Source: Actinoallomurus soli
GTDB taxonomy: Bacteria > Actinomycetota > Actinomycetes > Streptosporangiales > Streptosporangiaceae
Assembly (NCBI RefSeq): GCF_024055715.1
Contig: NZ_JAMXMV010000006.1
Span: forward strand, 124,001 to 188,000
Reading direction: 5' to 3'
DNA: 64,000 bases
Below the pieces are notes generated by a model, which saw only the letters and a program-made list of their open reading frames with translations, was not told the origin of the DNA and did not search any database. How positions within the stretch are numbered: the first letter of the stretch is position 1; every line of letters begins with the position of its first letter. A program made the translations under genes and the position numbers. This document shows, in pieces, positions 46,961 to 55,743 of this stretch.

Positions 46961-48763
46961 ATGGAGGGCGTTCATGTCAGTCGAGAAGACGGGTTGAAGG
47001 CAGCGGCCGCCATCGGCACGCTCGCCGTCGCCCTCGCCGCCTGCGGCGGTGGAGGCAAGGGCGGTAGCTCCGATGAGGGAACGCCCCAAAAGGGCGGGAC
47101 CCTGAAGATCGCGGGTTCGTCGGTGCCGGACCACATCGACCCCGCGAGCGCCTACAGCACGGTCAACCAGGGCTTCTCCCGGAACTGGGCGCTCACGCTC
47201 TTCACGAACAAGGCCTCGAACAACTTCAACGAGACCATCCCGAACTACCCGGACGCCGCGGCCGAGCTCCCCACCAAGGAGAACGGCGGCATCAGCGCGG
47301 ACGGCAAGACCTACACGATCAAGCTGCGTGACGGTCTGAAGTGGAACACGAACCCGGCCCGCCCGGTCACGGCGGCCGACTTCGTGCGCGGTCTGAAGCG
47401 GACGTGCAACCCGGCGAGCCCCGCCGGCGCGCCGTACTACACGGACCTCATCGTCGGCATGGCCGACTTCTGCAAGGGCTACGGCAAGGTCGATGCCAAG
47501 TCCGCCAGCGCGATGGGGAACTACCAGGAGAGCCACGACATCCCCGGCTACACGGCCAAGGATGACAAGACCCTGGTCGTCAAGCTGAAGCAGCCGGCCG
47601 GTGACTTCCTGAACATCATCGGCATGTCCTTCGCGTCCGCCGCGCCGAAGGAGTACGACAACTACATCCCGGACAGCCCGGAGTTCCGTTCGCACACGGT
47701 CTCCGACGGTCCGTACCAGATGACGTCGTACAGCGACAAGAAGTTCATCCTGGACCGCAACCCGAACTGGGACGCCGCCTCGGACAAGCTTCGCAAGGCG
47801 TACGTCGACCGCATCGAGGTCGACCTCGGTCAGGACTCCCCGGACCAGGTCGAGCAGCAGCTGGAGCAGGGCACGGCGGACCTCGCGTGGGACCAGCCGG
47901 TGCCGACCTCCGCGATCCCGCGCCTCGCGCAGTCCAAGGACAAGCGGTTCCGTCTGCAGGACAACCCGGGCGTCAACCCGTACATCGTCTTCAACACCCT
48001 GAGCCCCAACAACAAGGGCGCGCTGGGTAAGAAGGCCGTCCGGCAGGCGATCGAGTACGCGATCGACAAGGTCGCGATCGCCAAGAACTACGGCGGCGTC
48101 AACGTGGCCCAGCCGGTGCGTTCCGCGGTCGCCCCGGGCAACGTCGGCTACGACCCGAACTACAACCCGTACCCGACCAACAACGACTCGGGTGACCCGG
48201 CCAAGTGCAAGCAGATGCTCTCGGCCGCCGGCTACTCGAACGGGCTCACGCTGAAGTTCCCGTACCGGACCAACAGCAACCACCCGCGCAACGCGCAGTC
48301 GATCCAGGCGAACCTGCAGGCCTGCGGGATCACCGTCCAGATGTCGCCGGACACCAACGGCAACTTCTACGGCACCACCCTGGTCACGCCGGCGGACGCC
48401 AAGGCCGGTAAGTGGGACATCGCCGCTCCGGGCTGGGGTCCGGACTGGTACGGCAACAACGGCCGTTCCGGCCTGCAGCCGCTGTTCGACGGCCGCCAGT
48501 ACGGCCCGAACTCCCCGGACTACGGCGGTTACAACAACGACCAGGTCAACAAGCTGATCGACCAGGCCAACCAGGCGCAGACCCAGGCCGACGCGCAGAC
48601 CGCGTGGGCGCAGGTCAACAAGCTGGTCATGGACGACGCCGCCATCGTTCCGCTGATCACGCAGAAGTACTCGACCTACCAGTCGGCGCGGGTCCGCAAC
48701 ACGCTGTTCCTGCCCGCCTTCCAGACCTACGACTACAGCCTGGTCTGGCTGGCCAAGAAGTAA
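46961..48763 (+). CDS. Peptide/solute-binding lipoprotein (SBP family 5)
   Basis: The 600-residue protein has a lipoprotein signal with lipobox LAAC (Cys about residue 28) followed by a Gly/Ser linker and the family-5 fold (KGGTLKIAGSSVPDHIDPASAYS, VSDGPYQMTSYSDKKFILDRNPNWD). It captures peptides outside the membrane for the following ABC genes. The start is uncertain: in frame, the ATG at 46961 gives an odd acidic n-region, while the ideal ribosome binding site (GGAGGG) serves an ATG at 46974 one frame off that stops after seven codons. A one-base indel near 46990 would join them. Confidence 0.88.
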   Translation: MEGVHVSREDGLKAAAAIGTLAVALAACGGGGKGGSSDEGTPQKGGTLKIAGSSVPDHIDPASAYSTVNQGFSRNWALTLFTNKASNNFNETIPNYPDAAAELPTKENGGISADGKTYTIKLRDGLKWNTNPARPVTAADFVRGLKRTCNPASPAGAPYYTDLIVGMADFCKGYGKVDAKSASAMGNYQESHDIPGYTAKDDKTLVVKLKQPAGDFLNIIGMSFASAAPKEYDNYIPDSPEFRSHTVSDGPYQMTSYSDKKFILDRNPNWDAASDKLRKAYVDRIEVDLGQDSPDQVEQQLEQGTADLAWDQPVPTSAIPRLAQSKDKRFRLQDNPGVNPYIVFNTLSPNNKGALGKKAVRQAIEYAIDKVAIAKNYGGVNVAQPVRSAVAPGNVGYDPNYNPYPTNNDSGDPAKCKQMLSAAGYSNGLTLKFPYRTNSNHPRNAQSIQANLQACGITVQMSPDTNGNFYGTTLVTPADAKAGKWDIAAPGWGPDWYGNNGRSGLQPLFDGRQYGPNSPDYGGYNNDQVNKLIDQANQAQTQADAQTAWAQVNKLVMDDAAIVPLITQKYSTYQSARVRNTLFLPAFQTYDYSLVWLAKK

Positions 48764-48778
48764 CCCAAACCCCAATGA

Positions 48779-48818
48779 GACGGCCGGGTGCGCCCCGCAC
48801 GAGGCGTGCCCGGCCGTC
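48779..48818 (+). terminator. Intra-operon hairpin between SBP and oppD
   Basis: A 10-bp perfect outer stem (48779-48788 with 48809-48818) plus inner pairs, with no T-run. It may lower downstream expression or protect the abundant SBP mRNA. Confidence 0.5.
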
Positions 48819-48920
48819 ATCATGCCGGGACGATGTCCCTATCACACACTCACCCTGGGTAATCTTCGATGGAACTCGCCCTGGCGCGTAACCCCTAACT
48901 CAGTTCTCGAAGGGGAGGAC

Positions 48921-49958
48921 ATGAGCCTTCTCGAGGTCACAGACCTAAAGGTCTCCTTCAACACCTCGGACGGCGTCGTACAAGCGGTTCGCGGAATGAC
49001 CTTCAGCATCGACCGCGGCAAGACGCTCGGCATCGTCGGCGAATCCGGCTCCGGCAAGAGCGTCAGCACCCAGACCCTCATGGGCCTCACTCCGGGTGCG
49101 AAGGTCAGCGGCCAGGCCCTCTTCGAAGGCCAGGACCTGCTCACGATGAACCCCGACCAGCTCCGCCGGATCCGCGGCCCGCAGATCTCCATGATCTTCC
49201 AGGACCCGCTGTCCAGCCTGCACCCCCTGTACAAGGTGGGCTGGCAGATCGTCGAGATGATCCGCGCGCACGAGCCGAACGTCTCCAAGGCCGACGCGCG
49301 CAAGCGCGCGGTCGAACTCCTCGGCATGGTCGGCATCCCGCAGCCGGACCGGCGGGTGGACGACTACCCCCACCAGTTCTCCGGCGGCATGCGCCAGCGC
49401 GCGATGATCGCCATGGCGCTCGCGCTGAACCCGAAGCTCATCATCGCCGACGAGCCGACCACCGCCCTCGACGCGACCGTGCAGGCCCAGATCCTGGACC
49501 TCATGCTGCGCCTGCAGCGCGAGTTCGACACCGCTCTCATCATGATCACGCACGACCTCGGGGTCATCGCCGACCTGGCCGACGACGTCCTCGTGATGTA
49601 CGCCGGCAAGCCGGTCGAGCACACCGACCGCCGGTCGCTGTACTACGGGTCGCACCACCCGTACAGCGCCGGTCTGCTCCGCTCGATCCCGAGCGGCGCC
49701 GGTGGCCGCGGCGGCCGGCTGATCCCCATCGCCGGGCAGCCGCCGAGCCTCATCAGTCCGCCACCGGGGTGTTCGTTCCATCCTCGTTGCCCGTACGCCA
49801 TGGACACGTGCCGGGTGAACGAGCCACCGTTGCGAGAGGTGGCCGCGGGCCACGGGTCCGCCTGCTGGCTTCCCAAGGAGGCGCGCGGCCTCGGCCCCGA
49901 GGCCGAGCAGCTGCGCGAGAACGCCGTGGCAGAGGGCCGTACGGAGGTGGGCGCGTGA
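48921..49958 (+). CDS. Oligopeptide/dipeptide ABC transporter ATPase (OppD/DppD type)
   Basis: The 345-residue ATPase has Walker A GESGSGKSVS, Q-loop FQDPLSSLHPLYKVGWQ, signature FSGGMRQRAMIAMAL, Walker B LIIADEPTTALDATVQ and the C-terminal oligopeptide-type extension with three cysteines (PGCSFHPRCPYAMDTC), which may hold an Fe-S cluster. Works as a heterodimer with the next ATPase. ATG at 48921 with AGGGGAGG upstream; the preceding frame is not coding. Confidence 0.93.
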   Translation: MSLLEVTDLKVSFNTSDGVVQAVRGMTFSIDRGKTLGIVGESGSGKSVSTQTLMGLTPGAKVSGQALFEGQDLLTMNPDQLRRIRGPQISMIFQDPLSSLHPLYKVGWQIVEMIRAHEPNVSKADARKRAVELLGMVGIPQPDRRVDDYPHQFSGGMRQRAMIAMALALNPKLIIADEPTTALDATVQAQILDLMLRLQREFDTALIMITHDLGVIADLADDVLVMYAGKPVEHTDRRSLYYGSHHPYSAGLLRSIPSGAGGRGGRLIPIAGQPPSLISPPPGCSFHPRCPYAMDTCRVNEPPLREVAAGHGSACWLPKEARGLGPEAEQLRENAVAEGRTEVGA

Positions 49959-51022
49959 GCGACGTCAGTGGAGACGTCCTCGTCAAGGTCGAGGACGCCT
50001 ACAAGCACTTCCCCATCAAGCAGGGGATCATCTTCAAGCACGAGGTGGCGCGGGTCCACGCCGTCGACGGCGTCAACCTCGAGGTACGCCGCGGCGAGAC
50101 CCTCGGCATCGTCGGGGAGAGCGGCTGCGGCAAGTCGACGCTGGCCCGCTGCATCACCGGTCTGCACCCGCTGACGAAGGGGCGCATCCTCTTCGAGGGC
50201 AAGGAGATCGGCTCGTCGCCGGACAAGGCGTTCCGGCGTGACGTGCAGATGATCTTCCAGGACCCGTACGGCTCGCTGAACCCGCGCCGCCGGGTCGGGG
50301 CGATCATCGGCGACCCGTTCGACATCCACGGCATTGCGGACGGCGCCGAGCGCAAGCGGCGCGTCCAGGAGCTGATGGAGCTCGTCGGCCTCAACCCCGA
50401 GCACTACAACCGGTTCCCGGCGGAGTTCTCCGGCGGTCAGCGGCAGCGCATCGGCGTCGCACGTGCCCTCGCGCTCAAGCCGAAGCTGATCGTCTGCGAC
50501 GAGCCCGTCTCGGCGCTGGACGTGTCCATCCAGGCGCAGGTGATCAACCTGCTGAAGGACCTGCAGGACGAGCTCGGGCTCACCTACATCTTCATCGCGC
50601 ACGACCTGTCGGTGGTGGAGTACGTCTCCGACCGGGTCGCGGTCATGTACCTCGGCAAGATCACCGAGAACGCCGAGTCCGAGGAGCTGTACGCCAAGCC
50701 CCGCCACCCGTACACCAACGCCCTGCTGTCGGCGGCCTCCGTCGCCGACCCGGACGAGGCGGCGAAGCGCGAACGGATCATCCTGACCGGTGACGTCCCG
50801 TCGCCGATCAAGCCGCCGTCCGCGTGCCGGTTCCACCCGCGCTGCCCGAAGGCGCAGCCGATCTGCTCCACCGAGGAGCCGGAGCTGATCGTGCGTGAGG
50901 GCGACGACGCCGACCATCTGACCGCGTGCCACTTCCCCGTGCAGCTCGGTGAGCACCTCGCCAGGGCGCGGGCCGGCATCGCCCAGGAGTCCACCGAGCC
51001 CACTCTGGGGGTGTCCGAATGA
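49955..51022 (+). CDS. Oligopeptide/dipeptide ABC transporter ATPase (OppF/DppF type)
   Basis: The 355-residue ATPase has Walker A GESGCGKSTL, Q-loop FQDPYGSLNPRRRVG, signature FSGGQRQRIGVARAL, Walker B LIVCDEPVSALDVSIQ and a Cys-rich C-terminal part (ACRFHPRCPKAQPIC). GTG at 49955 overlaps the oppD stop by 4 nt (GTGA) and has CGGAGG upstream. Partner of the OppD-like ATPase in the same importer. Confidence 0.93.
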   Translation: MSDVSGDVLVKVEDAYKHFPIKQGIIFKHEVARVHAVDGVNLEVRRGETLGIVGESGCGKSTLARCITGLHPLTKGRILFEGKEIGSSPDKAFRRDVQMIFQDPYGSLNPRRRVGAIIGDPFDIHGIADGAERKRRVQELMELVGLNPEHYNRFPAEFSGGQRQRIGVARALALKPKLIVCDEPVSALDVSIQAQVINLLKDLQDELGLTYIFIAHDLSVVEYVSDRVAVMYLGKITENAESEELYAKPRHPYTNALLSAASVADPDEAAKRERIILTGDVPSPIKPPSACRFHPRCPKAQPICSTEEPELIVREGDDADHLTACHFPVQLGEHLARARAGIAQESTEPTLGVSE

Positions 51023-51981
51023 GTCTCACGGAGCTCGCCGCCGACGCCATTCCGGCCGACGAGGAGCCCAGCGGCCGGAAGATCCAGGGGCGCAGCCCGT
51101 TCCGGCTCGCCATGGCGCGGCTGATGCACGACAAGATGGCGGTCGCGTCCGTCGTCGTGCTCGTCCTGATCATCCTCTTCGCGATCGGCGCGCCGCTGTT
51201 CGCCTCGTGGACGGGCCACCCGTACGGAGCGCAGTACCCCGACCTCGCCCGCGACTCCTGGGGCCTGCCCAAGGGGCCGAGCAAGGACTTCTGGCTCGGC
51301 GCCGACCCGCTCGGCCGTGACGTGCTCGTCCGGGCGGCGTACGGCGCGCGGATCTCGCTGTTCGTCGGGATCGCGGCGTCCATCCTCGCCACCGTCATCG
51401 GGGTGACGGTCGGCGTCCTCGCCGGCTACATCGGCGGAGCCGTGGACGCCATCCTGGCGCGGTTCATGGACGTCGTGCTGTCCTTCCCGTACCTGCTGGT
51501 CGCGATCGTCATCGCCACGACGTTCCGACCGCACTCCACCTGGCTCAGCCTGCTGCTGACCATCACCGTGATCGCGATCTTCTCGTTCGCCGCGATGGCC
51601 CGCATCGTCCGCGGCCAGGTCATCTCGCTGAAGGAGAAGGAGTTCATCGAGGCGGCCCGGTCCCTGGGCGCCGGCCGAGTGCGGATCATGTTCGTGGACA
51701 TCCTGCCGAACCTCGTCGCGCCGGTCACGGTGCTCGCCTCGCTGCTCGTTCCGACCTCCATCGTGTTCGAGGCGACGCTGTCCTTCCTCGGGGTCGGCAT
51801 CCAGCCGCCGATGCCCAGCTGGGGGAGCATGCTCAACGACGCCGACTACCGGAGCTCGCTGTGGCTCCTGTTCGTGCCCGGTGGCCTGTTGCTCCTGACG
51901 ACCCTGGCGTTCAACCTGCTCGGCGACGGCATCCGCGACGCGTTCGATCCGCGCAGCGAGCGACTCATCACCCGAAAGTAG
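51019..51981 (+). CDS. ABC importer permease (OppC/DppC type)
   Basis: The 320-residue permease has six helices (VASVVVLVLIILFAIGAPLFA first, then IAASILATVIGVTVGVLAGYIG) and the EAA loop EAARSLGAGRVRIMFVDILPN that contacts the ATPases. The long N-terminus is typical of OppC. Start ATG overlaps the previous stop by 4 nt. It pairs with the OppB-type protein that follows. Confidence 0.93.
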   Translation: MSLTELAADAIPADEEPSGRKIQGRSPFRLAMARLMHDKMAVASVVVLVLIILFAIGAPLFASWTGHPYGAQYPDLARDSWGLPKGPSKDFWLGADPLGRDVLVRAAYGARISLFVGIAASILATVIGVTVGVLAGYIGGAVDAILARFMDVVLSFPYLLVAIVIATTFRPHSTWLSLLLTITVIAIFSFAAMARIVRGQVISLKEKEFIEAARSLGAGRVRIMFVDILPNLVAPVTVLASLLVPTSIVFEATLSFLGVGIQPPMPSWGSMLNDADYRSSLWLLFVPGGLLLLTTLAFNLLGDGIRDAFDPRSERLITRK

Positions 51982-51990
51982 GACCTGACG

Positions 51991-52941
51991 ATGTTTCGAT
52001 TCATCATCCGGCGGCTGCTCTTCGGGATCCTCGTCCTGTGGCTGGTGACGACGTCCGTCTTCTGCCTGCTGCACATCTCCCCGACCCCGGTCGAGAAGAT
52101 GATCGCAGGACCGCGGGCGTCCGCCGCCACGGTCGCCCTGATCCGGCACAACCTCGGTCTGGACCGGCCGTTCCTCGTCCAGTACTGGAGCTTCCTGAAG
52201 GACACCTTCACCGGTGACCTGGGCTACTCCTACGTCACCCAGGCGAAGGTCTCCTCGATCATCGCGGATCGGCTGCCCGCCACCCTCTGGCTGGTCGGCG
52301 GCGCGGCGGTCCTCTGGTTCGTCGGAGGCGTCACGACCGGCGTGCTCAGCGCCACCAGGGCCCGCAGCCTGCTGGACCGCTCCTCGACGGGGTTCGTCCT
52401 GCTGGGCCTGTCCATCCCGCCGTTCCTGATGGCGCTGCTCCTGCCGTTCCTGTTCATCCACGAGATCGGCATCACCTGGTTCCAGACGGGACAGTACGTC
52501 TCGCCGTTCGACGACCCGAACCTGTTCCTGCAGCGAATGATCCTGCCGTGGCTCGGGCTCGCGTTCATGCTGGTGGCGACGTACACGCGGCTCACCCGCG
52601 GCTCGATGATGGACGTCCTCGGTGAGGACTACATCCGCACCGCGCGGGCCAAGGGCCTGTCCGAGCGGCGGGTCATCTACCGCCACGGCCTGCGGGCGGC
52701 GCTGACGCCGATCGTCACCCAGTTCGGCGTCGACATCGGCGCGCTGATCGGGTCCACGATCGTCACCGAGAAGGTGTTCGGTCTGCAGGGCATCGGGCAG
52801 CTCGTCTACAACTCGATCGTCAAGGGCGACACCCCGGTCATCCTGGGCGTGACGCTGCTGACGGCGCTGTTCGTGGTCGTCGCGAACCTGATCGTCGACA
52901 TCGGCTACTCCTTCCTCGACCCGCGCGTCCGGGTCGACTGA
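51991..52941 (+). CDS. ABC importer permease (OppB/DppB type)
   Basis: The 316-residue permease starts FRFIIRRLLFGILVLWLVTTSVFCLLHISP, the OppB N-terminus, then LGLDRPFLVQYW and the EAA loop RTARAKGLSERRVIYRHGLRAALTPIVTQFG. The C-terminal LVDIGYSFLDPRVR is typical. Order SBP-D-F-C-B reverses the common SBP-B-C-D-F order. A hairpin terminator follows. Confidence 0.93.
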   Translation: MFRFIIRRLLFGILVLWLVTTSVFCLLHISPTPVEKMIAGPRASAATVALIRHNLGLDRPFLVQYWSFLKDTFTGDLGYSYVTQAKVSSIIADRLPATLWLVGGAAVLWFVGGVTTGVLSATRARSLLDRSSTGFVLLGLSIPPFLMALLLPFLFIHEIGITWFQTGQYVSPFDDPNLFLQRMILPWLGLAFMLVATYTRLTRGSMMDVLGEDYIRTARAKGLSERRVIYRHGLRAALTPIVTQFGVDIGALIGSTIVTEKVFGLQGIGQLVYNSIVKGDTPVILGVTLLTALFVVVANLIVDIGYSFLDPRVRVD

Positions 52942-52959
52942 CGGAGCTCCGGCGGTCCG

Positions 52960-52996
52960 AACGGCCGGTCGTCCCCCGGGGGCGGCCGGCCGTTTT
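52960..52996 (+). terminator. Terminator of the peptide ABC operon
   Basis: A 9-bp perfect stem (52960-52968 with 52986-52994) extended inward by further pairs, then TTTT (52993-52996). Confidence 0.8.
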
Positions 52997-53004
52997 CGCT
53001 GTCC

Positions 53005-53010
53005 TACGCT
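53005..53010 (+). promoter_or_regulatory. Leaderless -10 box TACGCT
   Basis: TACGCT lies 6 nt before the GTG at 53017. Confidence 0.5.
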
Positions 53011-53016
53011 TGGGCG

Positions 53017-54321
53017 GTGTCCTACGCCGCCGACCTCCGCCTGGTCATCCGGGGTCAGGACTTCCGGCGCCTGTTCGCGACACGGGTCGTCTCGGCCCTG
53101 TCCGACGGCGTGTTCCAGGTCGGCCTCGCGGGCTACGTCCTGTTCTCCCCCGAGCAGCAGGCCACCGCCACGGAGGCCGCCGCCACGGCCGCGGTGCTGC
53201 TGCTGCCGTACTCCGTGCTCGGCCCGTTCGCCGGCGTCTTCATCGACCGGTGGCGGCGCCGGCAGATCCTCGTCCACGCCCCGCTGATCCGGGCCGTCGC
53301 CGTCGCCGTGACCGCGCTGCTGCTGGCCCGCGGGAACGACGGCATCCCGTTCTTCCTCGCCGCGCTCGCCGTGTTCGCGGTGAACCGCTTCTTCCTGTCC
53401 GCGCTGTCGGCGGCGCTGCCCCGTGTGGTCGGGGCGGAGGAGCTCATCACCGCGAACGCCGTGTCGGTCACCTCCGGGACGATGATGACCTTCGCCGGCG
53501 CCGGCGTCGGGTACGTCCTGCGGGTCCTGTTCGGCGCGGGCCACTCCGGCACCGCCGCCGTCCTGTCCGCCTCCGCCGTCCTCTACGTCGCCACCGCGCT
53601 CATCGCCACGCGCATGGGCCGCGACCTGCTCGGCCCGGACCGCGGCGAGGTGCGGGCCGACACCCGCGAGGCGCTCGGGCAGGTGCTGCACGGCCTGCTC
53701 GACGGCGCCCGGCACATCCGGGACCGGCGGCCGGCCGCGGCGGCGCTCGGCGCGATCGGCGCCCACCGGTTCCTGTACGGCATCACCACGATCATGACGG
53801 TGCTGCTGTTCCGCAACTACTTCGCCGGCAGCGCGGAGGCCGGCCTCGGCGGCTTCGCGGTCGTCCTCGTCGTGTCCGGGATCGGGTACTTCCTGGCGGC
53901 CGTGACCACCCCGCTCGTCACCGAGCGGATCCGCAAGGAGGCGTGGATCACGATCCAGCTGGCGTTCGCCGCCGTCGCCGAGGTGGTCCTCGCAGCACCG
54001 TTCTCGCCGGTGCCGTTCATCCTGGGCGCCTTCGTGCTCGGCCTCGTCGCACAGGGCGTGAAGCTCTGCGTGGACACGATCGTCCAGACCACCGTGGCCG
54101 ACGCCTTCCGTGGCAGGGTCTTCGCCCTCTACGACATGATCTTCAACGGGATGTACGTGGCCGGATTCGCCGTCGCCGCCGCCCTCCTCCCCGCCGACGG
54201 CAAGTCCTACGGCGTCCTCGCCCTCATCGGCATCGGCTACGCCCTGTCGGCCCTGTGCTATCGCCTGTCGGCGGGCACCCCTTCGAGCGTCACCGACCCC
54301 GTCAGGGGTTCCAGCGCGTGA
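53017..54321 (+). CDS. MFS transporter (Rv0037c-like)
   Basis: The 434-residue protein has twelve helices and MFS features (RVVSALSDGVFQVGLAGYVLF, FAGVFIDRWRRRQIL as loop 2-3 motif, ALSAALPRVVGAEELITANAVSVTSG). It belongs to the enterobactin-exporter/EntS-like branch of permeases; the substrate is unknown. The GTG at 53017 lies 6 nt after TACGCT, so it is probably leaderless. An MFS gene near ino1 also occurs in M. tuberculosis. Confidence 0.88.
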   Translation: MSYAADLRLVIRGQDFRRLFATRVVSALSDGVFQVGLAGYVLFSPEQQATATEAAATAAVLLLPYSVLGPFAGVFIDRWRRRQILVHAPLIRAVAVAVTALLLARGNDGIPFFLAALAVFAVNRFFLSALSAALPRVVGAEELITANAVSVTSGTMMTFAGAGVGYVLRVLFGAGHSGTAAVLSASAVLYVATALIATRMGRDLLGPDRGEVRADTREALGQVLHGLLDGARHIRDRRPAAAALGAIGAHRFLYGITTIMTVLLFRNYFAGSAEAGLGGFAVVLVVSGIGYFLAAVTTPLVTERIRKEAWITIQLAFAAVAEVVLAAPFSPVPFILGAFVLGLVAQGVKLCVDTIVQTTVADAFRGRVFALYDMIFNGMYVAGFAVAAALLPADGKSYGVLALIGIGYALSALCYRLSAGTPSSVTDPVRGSSA

Positions 54322-54446
54322 GACGGCGGCAGTGCGGTGCCGTGGCGTGAGTCCCCCGTAGAGCTTGATCGCTGGCGGATGCCGCACCCTATCGACAGTG
54401 CTCGCCAGGGATCAACGCGCTCGGTGCGGATACCGCCGGCCGTCTC

Positions 54447-55205
54447 CTAGCGCGTGAGGTGGCGGCCGCCGGCGACGGAGAGCACCTCGCCGTTGATGTG
54501 GCCGTTCGCGGCCGAGCCGAGGTAGGCGACCGCTGAGGCGACATCCTCCGGTGTGCAGATGCGGCCGGTGGGCGTCTTGGCGGCCTCGGCGTCGACCACC
54601 TCCTGTCCGAAGCCGGGGTAGGTCAAGGCCCGCTCGGTCAGCGTGAACCCGGGTCGTACGACGTTCGTCAGGATGCCGTGCCGGGCCTCACGGGCGGCGA
54701 ACACGGTGGCGGCCGTCTCCAGCCCGCCCTTGGCTGCGGGGTAGGTCACCGCGGCGGGCATGGGCTGGTCGACGACGTCCGAGGAGATCAGGACCAGTCG
54801 GCCCCAGCCGCCGCTCCGCATGGCGGGCAGCACGGCGTCGATCAGCGCGACGGCGCCGATGACGTTCGCGGTGAATCCGTCCGTCATCGTCTCCCAGGTG
54901 TCCGGGGTCCTCGACGGCCAGGCGACGGCGTTCGCGACCAGGACGGCGATGTCGCCGAGTTCCTGCTGGACCGCGCGCACCGCCGCGTCGATCGAGGCGG
55001 GGTCGCGCTGATCGATGCGCACCGTCATGCCCCGGCCGCCCATCTCCGCGACCGAGTCGACGAGGTCGTGTGCCCGCTTCTCGTTTCCGTGCCAGGCGGC
55101 GGCGACCAGGGCGCCCTCGGCCGCGTACGCCCGGGTGATCGCGCCGCCGATGTCGCCGGACGCTCCCGTGACCAGGACGACGCGGCCGGTGAGTCCGAGA
55201 TCCAT
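54447..55205 (-). CDS. SDR-family oxidoreductase
   Basis: The 252-residue enzyme has the NAD(P)-binding TGASGDIGGAI, VLVANAVAWP (NNAG-type motif, changed to ANAV), Ser in LVLISSDVV and catalytic YPAAK. The end GHINGEVLSVAGGRHL is typical of 3-oxoacyl-ACP reductase-like proteins. It probably reduces a ketone or oxidises an alcohol, with unknown substrate. It is divergent from a MarR gene whose perfect operator lies in the 54-bp gap, so it is the likely target. Confidence 0.88.
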   Translation of the reverse strand: MDLGLTGRVVLVTGASGDIGGAITRAYAAEGALVAAAWHGNEKRAHDLVDSVAEMGGRGMTVRIDQRDPASIDAAVRAVQQELGDIAVLVANAVAWPSRTPDTWETMTDGFTANVIGAVALIDAVLPAMRSGGWGRLVLISSDVVDQPMPAAVTYPAAKGGLETAATVFAAREARHGILTNVVRPGFTLTERALTYPGFGQEVVDAEAAKTPTGRICTPEDVASAVAYLGSAANGHINGEVLSVAGGRHLTR

Positions 55206-55222
55206 CAGTACCCCTAGTTACT

Positions 55223-55247
55223 TAGTCGGCTATCTATTAGCCGACTA
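55223..55247. promoter_or_regulatory. MarR operator: 10-bp perfect arms, 5-bp spacer
   Basis: TAGTCGGCTA (55223-55232) and TAGCCGACTA (55238-55247) form a perfect inverted repeat in the 54-bp gap between SDR and MarR genes. It would cover both promoters. Confidence 0.8.
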
Positions 55248-55259
55248 TACATTCGTAGG

Positions 55260-55736
55260 ATGGTCCTCGTGGAATCCGGCGAGGCGATGCGCGTCAACCG
55301 CGCGCTGAACAAGCTCAGCAAGCTGTACCGCGCTGCCAAGGCCCACAAGCTCGCGGCGCTCGGCCTGCATCCCGGCCAGGACGTCCTGCTGTGGATCCTG
55401 GCGCAGGAGCGCGACGGCATCACCGTTTCCCAGCTCGCCGCCCGGCTCGGCATCGAGCCGCCCACCGTCACCCGTAGCCTCGCCCGGCTCGAGGGCGGCG
55501 GCTGGTTCAGGCGAGAGCCCGTACCCGCCGACCGCCGGCAGGTCCGCATCGTAGTGACGGACGCCGGTCACCGGCTCGTACCGGCGATCGAGCGAGCCTG
55601 GGCCGAGCTCGCCGAGGAGACACTGGGCCCGGTGGACGATGAGGAGCGTGACATCCTGCTCACCGCGCTCGAACGGGCCAGTGATCGGCTCCGCGGCCTC
55701 GTCGAGGACTCCGAGAGGGTCCTGGCCGAGGAGTGA
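55260..55736 (+). CDS. MarR-family transcriptional regulator
   Basis: The 158-residue protein has the MarR core: ALGLHPGQDVLLWILAQERDGITVSQLAARLGIEPPTVTRSLARLEGGGWFRREPVPADRRQVRIVVTDAG (about 40-110). The start ATG at 55260 is the furthest possible one after the operator; GTG 55269 and ATG 55287 are alternatives. It probably represses itself and the divergent SDR gene and is released by the SDR substrate or product. Confidence 0.88.
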   Translation: MVLVESGEAMRVNRALNKLSKLYRAAKAHKLAALGLHPGQDVLLWILAQERDGITVSQLAARLGIEPPTVTRSLARLEGGGWFRREPVPADRRQVRIVVTDAGHRLVPAIERAWAELAEETLGPVDDEERDILLTALERASDRLRGLVEDSERVLAEE

Positions 55737-55743
55737 CGGTCGG

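Noticed and set aside
46790-48823. Long minus-strand open frame opposite the peptide-binding lipoprotein
   Set aside because: Low-complexity Val/Arg/Leu text with no motifs; the plus strand has clear family-5 binding protein features.
50584-54387. A 3.8-kb open frame on the minus strand opposite the peptide importer and MFS genes
   Set aside because: It is the mirror of GC-rich codons in genuine plus-strand genes; composition is Arg/Gly/Asp/Gln-rich without any family motif.
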